Of a stretch of 64,000 nucleotides of DNA, positions 24,761 through 33,658 are shown one piece after another. A program made the translations under genes and the position numbers. The notes beneath the pieces were generated by a model. That model was not told the origin of the DNA, did not search any database, and was given only the letters and a program-made list of their open reading frames with translations. Location of the stretch: the NCBI RefSeq assembly GCF_003963535.1, contig NZ_CP034539.1, forward strand, positions 7,502,001-7,566,000, written 5' to 3'. The DNA is from Streptomyces cyaneochromogenes (GTDB taxonomy: Bacteria > Actinomycetota > Actinomycetes > Streptomycetales > Streptomycetaceae). The stretch's first letter is position 1, and each line of letters opens with the position of its first letter.

Positions 24761-24997
24761 TCAGGAGTCGGGGATGTCTGCCTTGGCGCGGATCAGAGTC
24801 TCTCTGCTCACAATGACGATGCGTTCGTAGTCGGCGCGAGCAGCGTCTGCGGGCAGTTCCGGCTCAAGCGCCTCGGTGGCCTCGGTGCCGATCACGGCGA
24901 AGTTACCGTCGCTGAGTTCGAACACGTCCGGGCAGGTAGCTCCTGAACTACTGCCTCGGGCGCTGGGAGGCACACCGATGCGGCGCACGATCTTCAA
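24761..24997 (-). CDS. Conserved small streptomycete protein of unknown function
   Basis: 78 residues from a TTG start at 24997, with AAGGA about 8 bases upstream. It is acidic overall, begins with the basic MKIVRRIGVPPS and has a compact middle (CPDVFELSDGNFAVIG). No signal peptide, membrane helix or catalytic motif. I recall similar short proteins in Streptomyces next to helix-turn-helix regulators and DUF6082 proteins; a DUF6082 gene does follow upstream on the same strand, 371 bases away, so they may be functionally linked though probably not tightly co-transcribed. Confidence 0.7.
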   Translation of the reverse strand: MKIVRRIGVPPSARGSSSGATCPDVFELSDGNFAVIGTEATEALEPELPADAARADYERIVIVSRETLIRAKADIPDS

Positions 24998-25368
24998 AGG
25001 TACCGGTCCTTACAAAAAAGGGGGTAGGCATACTGGGTGGGGAGCAGGCTACTGGTGTTTCTGAATCCCTAGTGGCTGGATGGCGAAAAGTCACCCGGTT
25101 GTTCGCCCGTACAGCTGTGGGGTTGACCCATGTGGCGTTGTGTGTGGTCTGCCCCCGGTCAGCAGACATCGTCAGGCCACTGCCAGAACCAGCGAGTGAA
25201 CCGACCGGTCTCCCTTCCGGCCCAAGGGCCGTGAGCGCGGGATGGCGTCCCGTGCCGCTGAGGCCACCTCGCTGTCCTCAGGTGAGGGACCCGGCTCGTC
25301 ACCCCGAAGGGATCTGGCGCAGTCACGCCCTGGCTGCCCCTGTCGACCGCTGCACCCGCAGGCTCCGG
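24998..25368. other. Intergenic region between the small gene and DUF6082
   Basis: No credible gene on either strand. It carries an A-run followed by a G-run near 25013-25025 and a weak minus-strand TATGCC (25026-25031) that could serve the 78-residue gene. The remainder shows no repeat or strong dyad. Confidence 0.4.
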
Positions 25369-25920
25369 TCAGTCGGTCGGCGGCTCGCCGACGACCCACC
25401 ACTCGTCGGTGTCGGATTCGTCGAGGTCCCGGACGAGTCCATCGACCATATGCCCCAGCTGGGCTTCCACGGACGACTCCTTGAGACTGGCGCGCATGTG
25501 TCGCGAGGCCTCCCAGTACTCCCGGAAGACCGGGCTCTGGAAGAACTCCCGCAGGCGCGTGTACAGCTCCTCCCGGTCCAGGAGTTCCGCCTGGTAGAGG
25601 TGGTAGAGGTGGGCGTACCAGGCGTTGGCGTAGAAGAACTGCCGTCGCCTCTCCGCCGGGATGCTCTGGTCGTAGGTGTCGATCACCGTGGCGAGGGAGG
25701 GGTCGTCGATCGCCCTCGCGAGCAACTCCCAGTGCATGCGCTGCTGATGGGCCAGCGTTGTTCGCCGGATCGCCAGCTCTTCGAGTTCCAGCCGTCGCTC
25801 ATGCAGGCGTGCCTGCTCCGACCGCCATTGACGCGCTGCCAGCGTCGCGGTGGCGGTGGCGGCCAGGAGAGTGAGCGCGGCGGAACCGAGCCTCCGTGCA
25901 GAACGTTTCCGTGTGGCCAT
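25369..25920 (-). CDS. DUF6082 family membrane-anchored protein
   Basis: 183 residues. One hydrophobic helix (about 11-28, LGSAALTLLAATATATLAA) after a basic start anchors the protein, leaving a helical soluble domain rich in Arg, Glu and aromatics. The diagnostic run LAHQQRMHWELLARAIDDPSL and the later FFQSPVFREYWEASRHMR are typical of DUF6082. No catalytic residues are recognisable. In Streptomyces such genes are numerous and often lie beside small proteins of the type encoded at 24761-24997. Function unknown. Confidence 0.78.
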   Translation of the reverse strand: MATRKRSARRLGSAALTLLAATATATLAARQWRSEQARLHERRLELEELAIRRTTLAHQQRMHWELLARAIDDPSLATVIDTYDQSIPAERRRQFFYANAWYAHLYHLYQAELLDREELYTRLREFFQSPVFREYWEASRHMRASLKESSVEAQLGHMVDGLVRDLDESDTDEWWVVGEPPTD

Positions 25921-26240
25921 GTCAACCCCCGAATCAGGCGGCCGTCCGCCGGTCGTCGGGGTGCGGGTCGACTGGAGGGGACCGGCGAGCGGTGGGCGGC
26001 GCTTGCCGTCTCCCAGAGTGCCGAGCGGCTCTGATCGGCGGGGAGGCCGAGAGGAGGCGCACGGAGGGAAGCGAGGGTCGCACGCTCCGGTGCCTTGACG
26101 AACGTCTGCCCGGCAAGTGCTGCTAACAATCGTTCACTTCGCAGTGATTATTCCGGCTCGTATCCTGGATCGGCATTCAATCTTCGTACGTGCGCCGAGC
26201 CGTGAGCCGGTGCACCCGGCGGCGTGAGAAAGGTCGCACG
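25921..26240. other. Divergent promoter region, DUF6082 and COG0523 GTPase
   Basis: No gene recognised. An A+T-rich imperfect dyad, AATCGTTCAC (26128-26137) and GTGATTATT (26144-26152), stands out, followed by TATCCT (26161-26166) as a possible -10 for the GTPase gene. The dyad is not a convincing Zur box. Confidence 0.4.
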
Positions 26241-27323
26241 TTGAGTCAGCCGAGCCCTGGTCCGCAGCAGATTCCGGTCGTCGTACTCGCCGGATTCCTA
26301 GGCTCCGGCAAGACCACGCTCCTCAACCACCTCCTCCACCGCAGCGGAGGCACCCGCATCGGCGCCGTCGTCAACGACTTCGGCGCCATCGAGATCGACG
26401 CCATGGCCGTCGCCGGCGCGCTCGGCGACTCCACCGTCTCCCTCGGCAACGGCTGTCTGTGCTGCGCGGTCGACGCAAGTGAGCTGGATGTCTATCTCGA
26501 GCGGCTCGCCCGGCCCTCCACCGGCATCGACGTCATCGTCATCGAGGCCAGCGGACTCGCCGAGCCGCAGGAGCTCGTGCGCATGGTGCTCGCCAGCGAG
26601 CACCCGGGCATCGTGTACGGCGGACTCGTCGAGGTCGTCGACGCCGCCGAGTTCGACGACACACGCGCGAAGCACCCCGAGATCGACCGGCACCTCGCCC
26701 TCGCCGACCTCGTCGTGGTCAACAAGCTCGACCGGGCGGCGGACGGTGAGCACGTCCTCGCGGTGGTGCGCGAGCTCACCGACCGCGCCGCCGTCGTCCC
26801 CGCCATCTACGGCCGGATCGACCCCGAGTTCCTCTTCGAGTGCAGGCCCAGCGAGGAGCGCATCGGGCAGCTGTCCTTCGACGACCTGGATCATCACCAC
26901 GAGCCAGGCGAGGACCACGAGCGGCACGAGGACCACTCCGGCCATCTGCACACCGGCTACGACAGCCTGTCCTTCACCTCCGAAGTCGCCCTCGACCCGC
27001 GCCGGCTGATCGCTTTCCTCGACACCCGGCCCGAGGGGCTGTACCGCATCAAGGGGTACGTCGACTTCGGGCCGTACGACGTCCGCAACCGCTACGCCGT
27101 GCACGCCGTCGGCCGCTTCCTCCGCTTCTACCCGGAGCCTTGGGGGCCCGCCGACACCCGCCTCACCCAGCTCGTGCTCATCGGTTCCGGCATCGACGCC
27201 TCCGCTCTCGGCAAGGAGCTGGAGGGGTGCAAGAGCGACGCCCCACACGCCGACGAGCAGGGCATGTGGGGCGTTCTGCGCTATGTGCGGGATCCGGAGG
27301 AAGCGGCCTTCGAGGAGGCCTGA
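26241..27323 (+). CDS. COG0523 (CobW/YeiR-like) metallochaperone GTPase
   Basis: 360 residues from TTG 26241 (GAAAGG upstream); GTG 26190 is an in-frame alternative without a good site. Walker A GFLGSGKTT (residues 18-26), the family metal-binding CLCC (72-75), switch residues ASGLAEPQE and base-recognition NKLD are all present. Residues 225-250 are a His/Asp/Glu-rich stretch typical of zinc-handling members. The C-terminal CobW domain (GLYRIKGYVDF) is complete. It probably delivers zinc or another divalent metal to target enzymes. It is convergent with parC and shares a hairpin with it. Confidence 0.87.
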   Translation: MSQPSPGPQQIPVVVLAGFLGSGKTTLLNHLLHRSGGTRIGAVVNDFGAIEIDAMAVAGALGDSTVSLGNGCLCCAVDASELDVYLERLARPSTGIDVIVIEASGLAEPQELVRMVLASEHPGIVYGGLVEVVDAAEFDDTRAKHPEIDRHLALADLVVVNKLDRAADGEHVLAVVRELTDRAAVVPAIYGRIDPEFLFECRPSEERIGQLSFDDLDHHHEPGEDHERHEDHSGHLHTGYDSLSFTSEVALDPRRLIAFLDTRPEGLYRIKGYVDFGPYDVRNRYAVHAVGRFLRFYPEPWGPADTRLTQLVLIGSGIDASALGKELEGCKSDAPHADEQGMWGVLRYVRDPEEAAFEEA

Positions 27324-27337
27324 CGCGGCCGGCCTCC
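27314..27337. terminator. Hairpin between convergent COG0523 and parC genes, within a stop-codon repeat
   Basis: GGAGGCC (27314-27320) pairs with GGCCTCC (27331-27337). The sequence CGAGGAGGCCT occurs at 27311-27321 and again at 27337-27347, so the TGA of the left gene and the reverse-strand TAG of parC fall at the ends of two direct copies. Confidence 0.5.
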
Positions 27338-27345
27338 GAGGAGGC

Positions 27346-29802
27346 CTAGAACGCCCCGGCCACCACCGCCACCGTCTTCGGCAGTGACACACCCGAGCCG
27401 TCGCGGCGCGGGTCCATGTCCGGGAGGTCCGCCGGGGTGCCGTTCTTCTGCGCGGCGCGTGCCGGTGCGGGGCCCGCCCAGGCCACGGACAGGCAGTCCT
27501 CGCCCTTCAGGAAGCGCTGGCAGCGGACGCCGCCGGTGGCGCGGCCCTTGCGCGGGTACTGGTCGAAGGGGGTCAGCTTGGCGGTCGTCTGGACGGAGTC
27601 GTCCAGCGTGCCGCGCGAGCCCGCGACCGTGAACACCACCGCGTCCGCCGCCGGGTCGACCGCGGTGAAGGAGATGACCTTCGCGCCCTCGGTGAGCTTG
27701 ATGCCCGCCATACCGCCGGCGGCGCGGCCCTGCGGGCGGACCTGCGAGGCCTGGTAGCGCAGCAGCTGGGCGTCGTCGGTGATGAAGACCAGGTCCTCCT
27801 CGCCGGTGCGCAGCTCGACCGCGCCGACGATCCGGTCGCCCTCCTTGAGGGTGATCACCTCCAACTCCTCCTTGTTGGTCGGATAGTCGGGCACGACACG
27901 CTTGACGACGCCCTGCTCCGTGCCGAGCGCCAGGCCCGGGGAGGACTCGTCGAGCGTGGCCAGGCAGACCACCGTCTCGCCGTCGCTCAGGGAGAGGAAC
28001 TCCGACAGCGGCGCGCCGCCCGAGAGGTTCGGTCTCGACGCCGTCTCCGGCAGCTGGGGCAGATCGATGACGTTGATGCGCAGCAGGCGGCCCGTGGACG
28101 TCACCGCGCCCACCTCGCCGCGAGCCGTGGCCGGCACGGCCGAGACGATCACGTCGTGCTTGGAGCGCTTCGCCTCGCCGTCCTCGGCGAACGGATCGCC
28201 GTTCGCCGTACGGGCCAGCAGACCCGTCGAGGACAGCAGCACCCGGCACGGGTCGTCCGCCACCTGGAGCGGTACGGCGGAGGCCGGGGCGCCCGCCGAC
28301 TCCAGCAGGACCGTACGCCGCTCGGTGCCGAACTTCTTGGCCACCGCGGCCAGTTCGGCGGAGACCAGCTTGCGCAGCTCCGCGTCCGAGTCGAGGATCC
28401 GGGTCAGCTCGGCGATCTCCGCGTTGAGCCGCTCCTTCTCCGCCTCCAGCTCGATGCGGTCGTACTTGGTGAGACGGCGCAGCGGCGTGTCGAGGATGTA
28501 CTGGGTCTGGATCTCGGACAGGGAGAAGCGCTCCATCAGGCGTTCCTTCGCCTGTGCGCTGTTCTCGCTGGAGCGGATCAGACGGATGACCTCGTCGATG
28601 TCCAGCAGCGCCGTGAGCAGGCCCTCGACCAGGTGCAGTCGGTCGCGGCGCTTGCTGCGGCGGAACTCGCTGCGGCGCCGTACGACCTCGAAGCGGTGGT
28701 CGAGGTAGACCTCCAGGAGCTCCTTGAGGCCGAGGGTGAGGGGCTGGCCGTCGACCAGTGCGACGTTGTTGATGCCGAAGGACTCCTCCATCGGCGTCAG
28801 CTTGTACAGCTGCTCCAGGACCGCTTCCGGCACGAAGCCGTTCTTGATCTCGATGACCAGGCGCAGGCCGTGCTCACGGTCGGTGAGGTCCTTGACGTCG
28901 GCGATGCCCTGGATCTTCTTCGAGCCGACGAGGTCCTTGATCTTGGCGATCACCTTCTCCGGGCCGACCGTGAAGGGCAGCTCGGTGACGACCAGGCCCT
29001 TGCGGCGGGCGGTCACGGTCTCGATCTCGACCGTGGCGCGGATCTTGAAGGTGCCGCGGCCCGTCTCGTACGCGTCCCGGATACCGGCGAGGCCGACGAT
29101 CCGGCCGCCGGTGGGCAGGTCGGGGCCCGGGACGTGCTTCATCAGGGTGTCCAGATCCGCGCCCGGGTAGCGGATCAGGTGGCGGGCCGCCGAGATGACC
29201 TCGGCGAGGTTGTGCGGCGGCATGTTCGTGGCCATGCCGACGGCGATGCCGGACGCGCCGTTGACCAGCAGGTTCGGGAAGGCGGCGGGCAGCGCCACCG
29301 GCTCCCGCTCCTGGCCGTCGTAGTTGGGGGTGAAGTCGACCGTGTCCTCGTCGATCGACTCGGTCATCAGGCTCGTCGCCTGCGCCTGCCGGCACTCGGT
29401 GTACCGCATGGCGGCCGGCGGGTCGTCGTTGCCCAGCGAGCCGAAGTTGCCGTGACCGTCGACCAGCGGGACGCGCATCGAGAAGGGCTGGGCCATCCGC
29501 ACCAGGGCGTCGTAGATCGACGCGTCGCCGTGCGGGTGCAACTTACCCATGACCTCGCCGACGACGCGCGCGCACTTCACATACCCGCGGTCGGGGCGCA
29601 GGCCCATCTCGTTCATCTGATAGACGATGCGACGATGCACCGGCTTGAGGCCGTCGCGAGCGTCCGGCAGGGCTCGGGAGTAGATGACCGAGTACGCGTA
29701 CTCGAGGAAGGAGCCCTGCATCTCGTCGACGACGTCGATGTCGAGGATCTTCTCCTCGTACGAGTCGTCGGGCGGCGGGGTCTTCGTGCTGCGGCGGGCC
29801 AT
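27346..29802 (-). CDS. parC: DNA topoisomerase IV subunit A (ParC)
   Basis: 818 residues from ATG at 29802 with AAGGAG upstream. The winged-helix catalytic region has the DNA-cleaving tyrosine Y134 (AAMRYTEC) and the quinolone-pocket segment HPHGDASIYDALVRMAQP. The tower and coiled-coil (near EAEKERLNAEIAELTRIL) and a C-terminal beta-pinwheel follow; the pinwheel has YPRKGRATGGVR, a variant of the GyrA box, consistent with a topoisomerase IV. It partners ParE (13792-15915), about 12 kb away on the opposite strand. Confidence 0.93.
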   Translation of the reverse strand: MARRSTKTPPPDDSYEEKILDIDVVDEMQGSFLEYAYSVIYSRALPDARDGLKPVHRRIVYQMNEMGLRPDRGYVKCARVVGEVMGKLHPHGDASIYDALVRMAQPFSMRVPLVDGHGNFGSLGNDDPPAAMRYTECRQAQATSLMTESIDEDTVDFTPNYDGQEREPVALPAAFPNLLVNGASGIAVGMATNMPPHNLAEVISAARHLIRYPGADLDTLMKHVPGPDLPTGGRIVGLAGIRDAYETGRGTFKIRATVEIETVTARRKGLVVTELPFTVGPEKVIAKIKDLVGSKKIQGIADVKDLTDREHGLRLVIEIKNGFVPEAVLEQLYKLTPMEESFGINNVALVDGQPLTLGLKELLEVYLDHRFEVVRRRSEFRRSKRRDRLHLVEGLLTALLDIDEVIRLIRSSENSAQAKERLMERFSLSEIQTQYILDTPLRRLTKYDRIELEAEKERLNAEIAELTRILDSDAELRKLVSAELAAVAKKFGTERRTVLLESAGAPASAVPLQVADDPCRVLLSSTGLLARTANGDPFAEDGEAKRSKHDVIVSAVPATARGEVGAVTSTGRLLRINVIDLPQLPETASRPNLSGGAPLSEFLSLSDGETVVCLATLDESSPGLALGTEQGVVKRVVPDYPTNKEELEVITLKEGDRIVGAVELRTGEEDLVFITDDAQLLRYQASQVRPQGRAAGGMAGIKLTEGAKVISFTAVDPAADAVVFTVAGSRGTLDDSVQTTAKLTPFDQYPRKGRATGGVRCQRFLKGEDCLSVAWAGPAPARAAQKNGTPADLPDMDPRRDGSGVSLPKTVAVVAGAF

Positions 29803-30028
29803 CGCTGCCGGCTCCTTGCTGAAGCGTTGACGGGATCTGACGCGGACCATTGTGGACCGAGGCACTGACAACCACCGACCAGGACCCGATGTTGGGCTCC
29901 GGCCCGGCGCGTGAGAAGTGTCCCCGACGCCCGGCCCCGTCTGCGAGCGGGGGGACTCATCGGACACCGACCGCCCCGGTCAAAGCGGTGCTTGCCACCG
30001 GAACGACCAAGCGTCCGACGGAGTTTCC

Positions 30029-30112
30029 CGGCGACCGGCGACCGGCGACCGGCGACCGGCGACCGGCGACCGGCGACCGGCGACCGGCGACCGGCGACCG
30101 GCGACCGGCGAC
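30029..30112. repeat. Twelve perfect tandem copies of CGGCGAC
   Basis: 84 bases made of twelve identical 7-bp units, followed by a broken unit (CGGCGCAC). All copies are exact, so the array is young or unstable and its copy number is likely to vary between strains. As 7 is not a multiple of 3, every reading phase gives a 7-residue periodic peptide; none looks like a gene. Confidence 0.97.
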
Positions 30113-30505
30113 CGGCGCACCCCTCGTTGGGACCGAGCACGGTCGGTGAGCGCCCCGCGAGCGCCGCCCCCTCCCGCGAGCGCCCCCGGCAGATGCTTCC
30201 CCCTGGCAGGTGCCGCCCCAGCCGCTCCCAGGCCGCCCGCAAGGACGCTCCGACCACGGCGGCAAGCTCGCGCCGCGAGACCGTTCACTCGCCGGAGTGA
30301 TCGACGGGCAGCCGGGCGAGACAGCCGAAGGGACTCGGCGCCGCCGCACCCCCCTAGGGGCACCGGCAGGCCGTGTGCGACGAGGCACGCGCGCGTGCGA
30401 GGCGGCCGGCCCGGCACCCGGTGCCGACGCCGGAGGCGGCGTGGCGGGCGCGGGTCCCAGGGTGGCGGCGCCACTCGGCACGAGCGGTGACGGGACGGGG
30501 CGCAG

Positions 30506-30590
30506 GCCCAGCGGGTGAGAGCGGCGGACGCGTACCCAAGGGGTGAGAGCGACGGACGCAGGCCCAGCAGGCGAGAGCGATGGCCGCCCG
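30506..30590. repeat. Three degenerate 28-bp units upstream of M16 operon
   Basis: Units near 30506, 30533 and 30562 share the plan CCCA, GGGTGAGAGCG and CGGACGC. They end about 200 bases before the protease start. Confidence 0.7.
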
Positions 30591-30793
30591 CCGATCCGCG
30601 CGTCGAGGAGCGGGACAACGGACCGTCCCGCGGGGCGCCCCCGGCTCGTGACACCGCCCTGCACCCAGCCCCGCAGTCAAAGCGTTCTGACCGGGAACTT
30701 CGCCGACCCTTCGGACGCTGCATACAGTGGCAGGAACTTAAGCCGAACTGCTCGGCACAACGCAGTGCACGCGACCGGAAGGACACCTTGCCC

Positions 30794-32167
30794 ATGGGTC
30801 ACACGGCCACACCGGAGGCACAATCCGGCGGCCTCACCGCGACGGAGCACCGCCTGGCCAACGGCCTGCGCGTGGTGCTCTCCGAGGACCACCTCACGCC
30901 GGTCGCCGCCGTCTGCCTCTGGTACGACGTCGGCTCCCGCCACGAGGTCAAGGGCCGTACCGGACTCGCCCACCTCTTCGAGCACCTCATGTTCCAGGGT
31001 TCGAACAGCGTGAAGGGCACGGGCCACTTCGAGCTCGTCCAGGGCGCGGGCGGCTCGCCGAACGGCACCACCAGCTTCGAGCGCACCAACTACTTCGAGA
31101 CCATGCCCGCCCACCAGCTGGAGCTCGCGCTGTGGCTGGAGGCCGACCGCATGGGCAGCCTCCTGGTGGCGCTCGACGAGGAGGGCCTGGAGAACCAGCG
31201 CGACGTCGTCAAGAACGAGCGCCGCCAGCGCTACGACAACGTCCCGTACGGCACCGCGTTCGAGAAGCTGACCGCCCTGTCGTACCCCGACGGACACCCG
31301 TACCACCACACGCCGATCGGCTCGATGGCCGACCTGGACGCGGCCAGCCTGGAGGACGCCCGCGCGTTCTTCCGGACGTACTACGCGCCCAACAACGCCG
31401 TCCTGTCCGTCGTCGGCGACATCGACCCCGAGCAGACGCTCGCCTGGGTCGAGAAGTACTTCGGCACCATCCCGGCCCACGACGGCAAGCCCGAGCCGCG
31501 CGACGGCTCGCTGCCCGAGATCATCGGCGAGCAGCTGCGCGAGGTCGTCGAGGAGAACGTCCCCGCGCGCGCGATGATGGCCGCCTACCGTCTGCCGCAG
31601 GACGGCACGCGCGAGTGCGACGCGGTCGACCTGGCGCTGACCGTCCTCGGCGGCGGTGAGTCCTCCCGCCTCTACAACAGGCTCGTACGGCGTGACCGTA
31701 CGGCCGTGGCGGCCGGCTTCGGCCTGCTGCGCCTGGCCGGGGCGCCCTCCCTGGGCTGGCTGGACGTGAAGACCTCCGGCGACGTCGAGGTCCCCGTCAT
31801 CGAGGCGGCCGTCGACGAGGAGCTCGCCCGCTTCGCGGCGGACGGCCCCACCGCCGAGGAGATGGAGCGCGCACAGGCCCAGCTGGAGCGCGAATGGCTG
31901 GACCGGCTCGGCACCGTCGCGGGCCGTGCCGACGAACTGTGCCGGTACGCCGTCCTGTTCGGCGACCCGCAGCTCGCGTTCACCGCCGTACAGCGCGTCC
32001 TCGACGTCACCGCCGAGGAGGTCCAGGCGGTCGCCAAGGCCCGCCTGCGCCCCGACAACCGCGCGGTGCTCGTGTACGAGCCGGTCGCCGGCGAGGCCGA
32101 GGACCTGGAAGCCGACGGGGCCGGACCCGCCGGGACCACCGACGAGAACGAGGAGTCGGCGCAGTGA
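30794..32167 (+). CDS. M16 family zinc metallopeptidase, catalytic subunit
   Basis: 457 residues from ATG 30794; GGAAGGA lies 10 bases upstream, and an in-frame TTG at 30788 sits 4 bases from it. The inverted zinc motif HxxEH is intact (H60-L-F-E63-H64), with the distal zinc-binding glutamate in the ENQRDVVKNERRQR helix. The C-terminal half is the M16 inactive domain. No signal peptide, so it acts in the cytoplasm, or is exported by an unknown route. Its stop overlaps the next start (GTGA), indicating a coupled two-gene operon whose products should form the family's heterodimer. Confidence 0.92.
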   Translation: MGHTATPEAQSGGLTATEHRLANGLRVVLSEDHLTPVAAVCLWYDVGSRHEVKGRTGLAHLFEHLMFQGSNSVKGTGHFELVQGAGGSPNGTTSFERTNYFETMPAHQLELALWLEADRMGSLLVALDEEGLENQRDVVKNERRQRYDNVPYGTAFEKLTALSYPDGHPYHHTPIGSMADLDAASLEDARAFFRTYYAPNNAVLSVVGDIDPEQTLAWVEKYFGTIPAHDGKPEPRDGSLPEIIGEQLREVVEENVPARAMMAAYRLPQDGTRECDAVDLALTVLGGGESSRLYNRLVRRDRTAVAAGFGLLRLAGAPSLGWLDVKTSGDVEVPVIEAAVDEELARFAADGPTAEEMERAQAQLEREWLDRLGTVAGRADELCRYAVLFGDPQLAFTAVQRVLDVTAEEVQAVAKARLRPDNRAVLVYEPVAGEAEDLEADGAGPAGTTDENEESAQ

Positions 32168-33552
32168 CCGAGCTCGCCAGCATGGAGTTCCACCCGCAGC
32201 CTCAGGCCGGCGAGGCCCGGCCCTGGGCGTTCCCGGCGCCCGAGCGCGGCAAGCTGGACAACGGCCTGACGGTCCTGCGCTGCCACCGCCCCGGCCAGCA
32301 GGTGGTAGCCGTCGAGGTGCTCCTGGACACGCCCCTGGACGCCGAGCCGAAGGGCCTCGACGGCATCGCCACGATCATGGCGCGCGCCTTCTCCGAGGGC
32401 ACCGACAAGCACACCGCCGAGGAGTTCGCCGCCGAGCTGGAGCGCTGCGGCGCCACGCTCGACGCGTACGCCGACCACCCCGGTGTCCGCGTCAGCCTCG
32501 AGGTGCCCGTCTCCCGTCTGCCCAAGGCACTGGGCCTGCTCGCCGACGCCCTCAGGGCGCCCGCGTTCGACGACGCCGAGGTCGAGCGCCTGGTGCGCAA
32601 CCGGCTCGACGAGATCCCGCACGAGATGGCCAACCCCTCGCGCCGAGCCGCCAAGGAGCTCTCCAAGGAGCTGTTCCCGGCGACCTCGCGCATGTCCCGT
32701 CCGCGCCAGGGCACCGAGGAGACGGTCGAGGGCATCGACTCCGCGGGCGTACGCGCCTTCTACGAGCGGCACGTCCGCCCCGCCACCTCCACCGTCGTGG
32801 TCGTCGGCGACCTCACCGGTGTGGACCTCGACGCCCTGCTCGGTGACACCCTCGGCGCCTGGACCGGCTCCTCGGCCGAGCCGCGGCCCGTCCCGCCGGT
32901 CACCGCGGACGACACCGGCCGTGTCGTCATCGTGGACCGCCCCGGCTCCGTCCAGACGCAGTTGCTGATCGGGCGGATCGGCGCCGACCGGCACGACCGC
33001 GTGTGGCCCGCGCAGGTGCTCGGCACCTACTGCCTCGGCGGCACCCTCACCTCCCGGCTGGACAAGGTCCTGCGCGAGGAGAAGGGCTACACCTACGGTG
33101 TGCGCGCGTTCGGGCAGGTCCTGCGCTCCGCCCCGGACGGCACGGGCGCGGCCATGCTGGCCATCAGCGGCTCCGTCGACACCCCGAACACCGGTCCCGC
33201 GCTGCAGGACCTCTGGACGGTGCTGCGGGGCGTCGCGGCCGAGGGCCTCACCGACGCCGAGCGGGACTTCGCCGTGCAGAACCTCGTCGGCGTCGCGCCA
33301 CTGAAGTTCGAGACCGCCGCGTCCGTGGCGGGCACACTGGCCGACCAGGTCGAGCAGCACCTGCCCGACGACTACCAGGGCACGCTGTACCAGCAGCTCG
33401 CCGCCACCGGCACGGTCGAGGCCACCGCCGCGGCCGTGAGCGCCTTCCCGGCGGACCGCCTGGTGACGATCCTCGTCGGTGACGCGGCCGCGATCCGGGA
33501 GCCCGTCGAGGCCCTCGGCATCGGCGAAGTCACCGTGGTGGCAGCCGAGTAG
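32164..33552 (+). CDS. M16 family peptidase-like, non-catalytic subunit
   Basis: 462 residues from GTG 32164. The fold matches M16 but the zinc motif is absent: the corresponding helix reads GLDGIATIMARAF instead of HxxEH. It retains the Arg/Tyr pair that contacts substrate in such partners (LREEKGYTYGVRA). In bacterial M16 pairs one subunit carries zinc and the other this R/Y pair, exactly as here with the upstream gene. The complex should degrade short peptides in a closed chamber. The stop codon lies inside a 23-bp tandem duplication. Confidence 0.9.
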   Translation: MTELASMEFHPQPQAGEARPWAFPAPERGKLDNGLTVLRCHRPGQQVVAVEVLLDTPLDAEPKGLDGIATIMARAFSEGTDKHTAEEFAAELERCGATLDAYADHPGVRVSLEVPVSRLPKALGLLADALRAPAFDDAEVERLVRNRLDEIPHEMANPSRRAAKELSKELFPATSRMSRPRQGTEETVEGIDSAGVRAFYERHVRPATSTVVVVGDLTGVDLDALLGDTLGAWTGSSAEPRPVPPVTADDTGRVVIVDRPGSVQTQLLIGRIGADRHDRVWPAQVLGTYCLGGTLTSRLDKVLREEKGYTYGVRAFGQVLRSAPDGTGAAMLAISGSVDTPNTGPALQDLWTVLRGVAAEGLTDAERDFAVQNLVGVAPLKFETAASVAGTLADQVEQHLPDDYQGTLYQQLAATGTVEATAAAVSAFPADRLVTILVGDAAAIREPVEALGIGEVTVVAAE

Positions 33553-33613
33553 GCGGCGTACCGGCAGGCGAGTAGACGGCGTGCCGGCAGGCGAGTAGGC
33601 GGCTGCGCCCGCC
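33547..33613. repeat. 23-bp tandem repeat beginning at the M16 stop codon
   Basis: Units start at 33547, 33570 and 33593. The first two differ at two positions; the third keeps only the first half. Each starts GAGTAG, so the gene's final Glu and TAG are duplicated downstream twice. Confidence 0.88.
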
Positions 33614-33624
33614 ACGCGCGCGTA

Positions 33625-33658
33625 GGGGCCCTGGTGACGAAAGAGTCACCAGGGCCCC
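33625..33658 (+). terminator. Terminator of the M16 operon
   Basis: Perfect 14-bp stem GGGGCCCTGGTGAC (33625-33638) with 33645-33658 around the loop GAAAGA, followed by CTTAT. Confidence 0.9.

Larger units (their letters stand above)
29803..30793. other. Long repeat-bearing gap between parC and the M16 protease operon
   Basis: 991 bases without a convincing gene. Several open frames cross it in every phase but they are repetitive and lack conserved features. It contains twelve perfect CGGCGAC units (30029-30112) and three degenerate units of about 28 bp (30506-30590). The last 100 bases before 30794 are less G+C-rich and presumably carry the protease promoter. Confidence 0.6.

Noticed and set aside
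26128..26152. Zur box before the COG0523 GTPase gene.
   Set aside because: The dyad AATCGTTCAC/GTGATTATT is A+T-rich but does not match the streptomycete Zur consensus.
30029..30112. Heptapeptide-repeat protein from the CGGCGAC array.
   Set aside because: All phases read as similar periodic peptides with no conserved flanks, start signals or codon bias.
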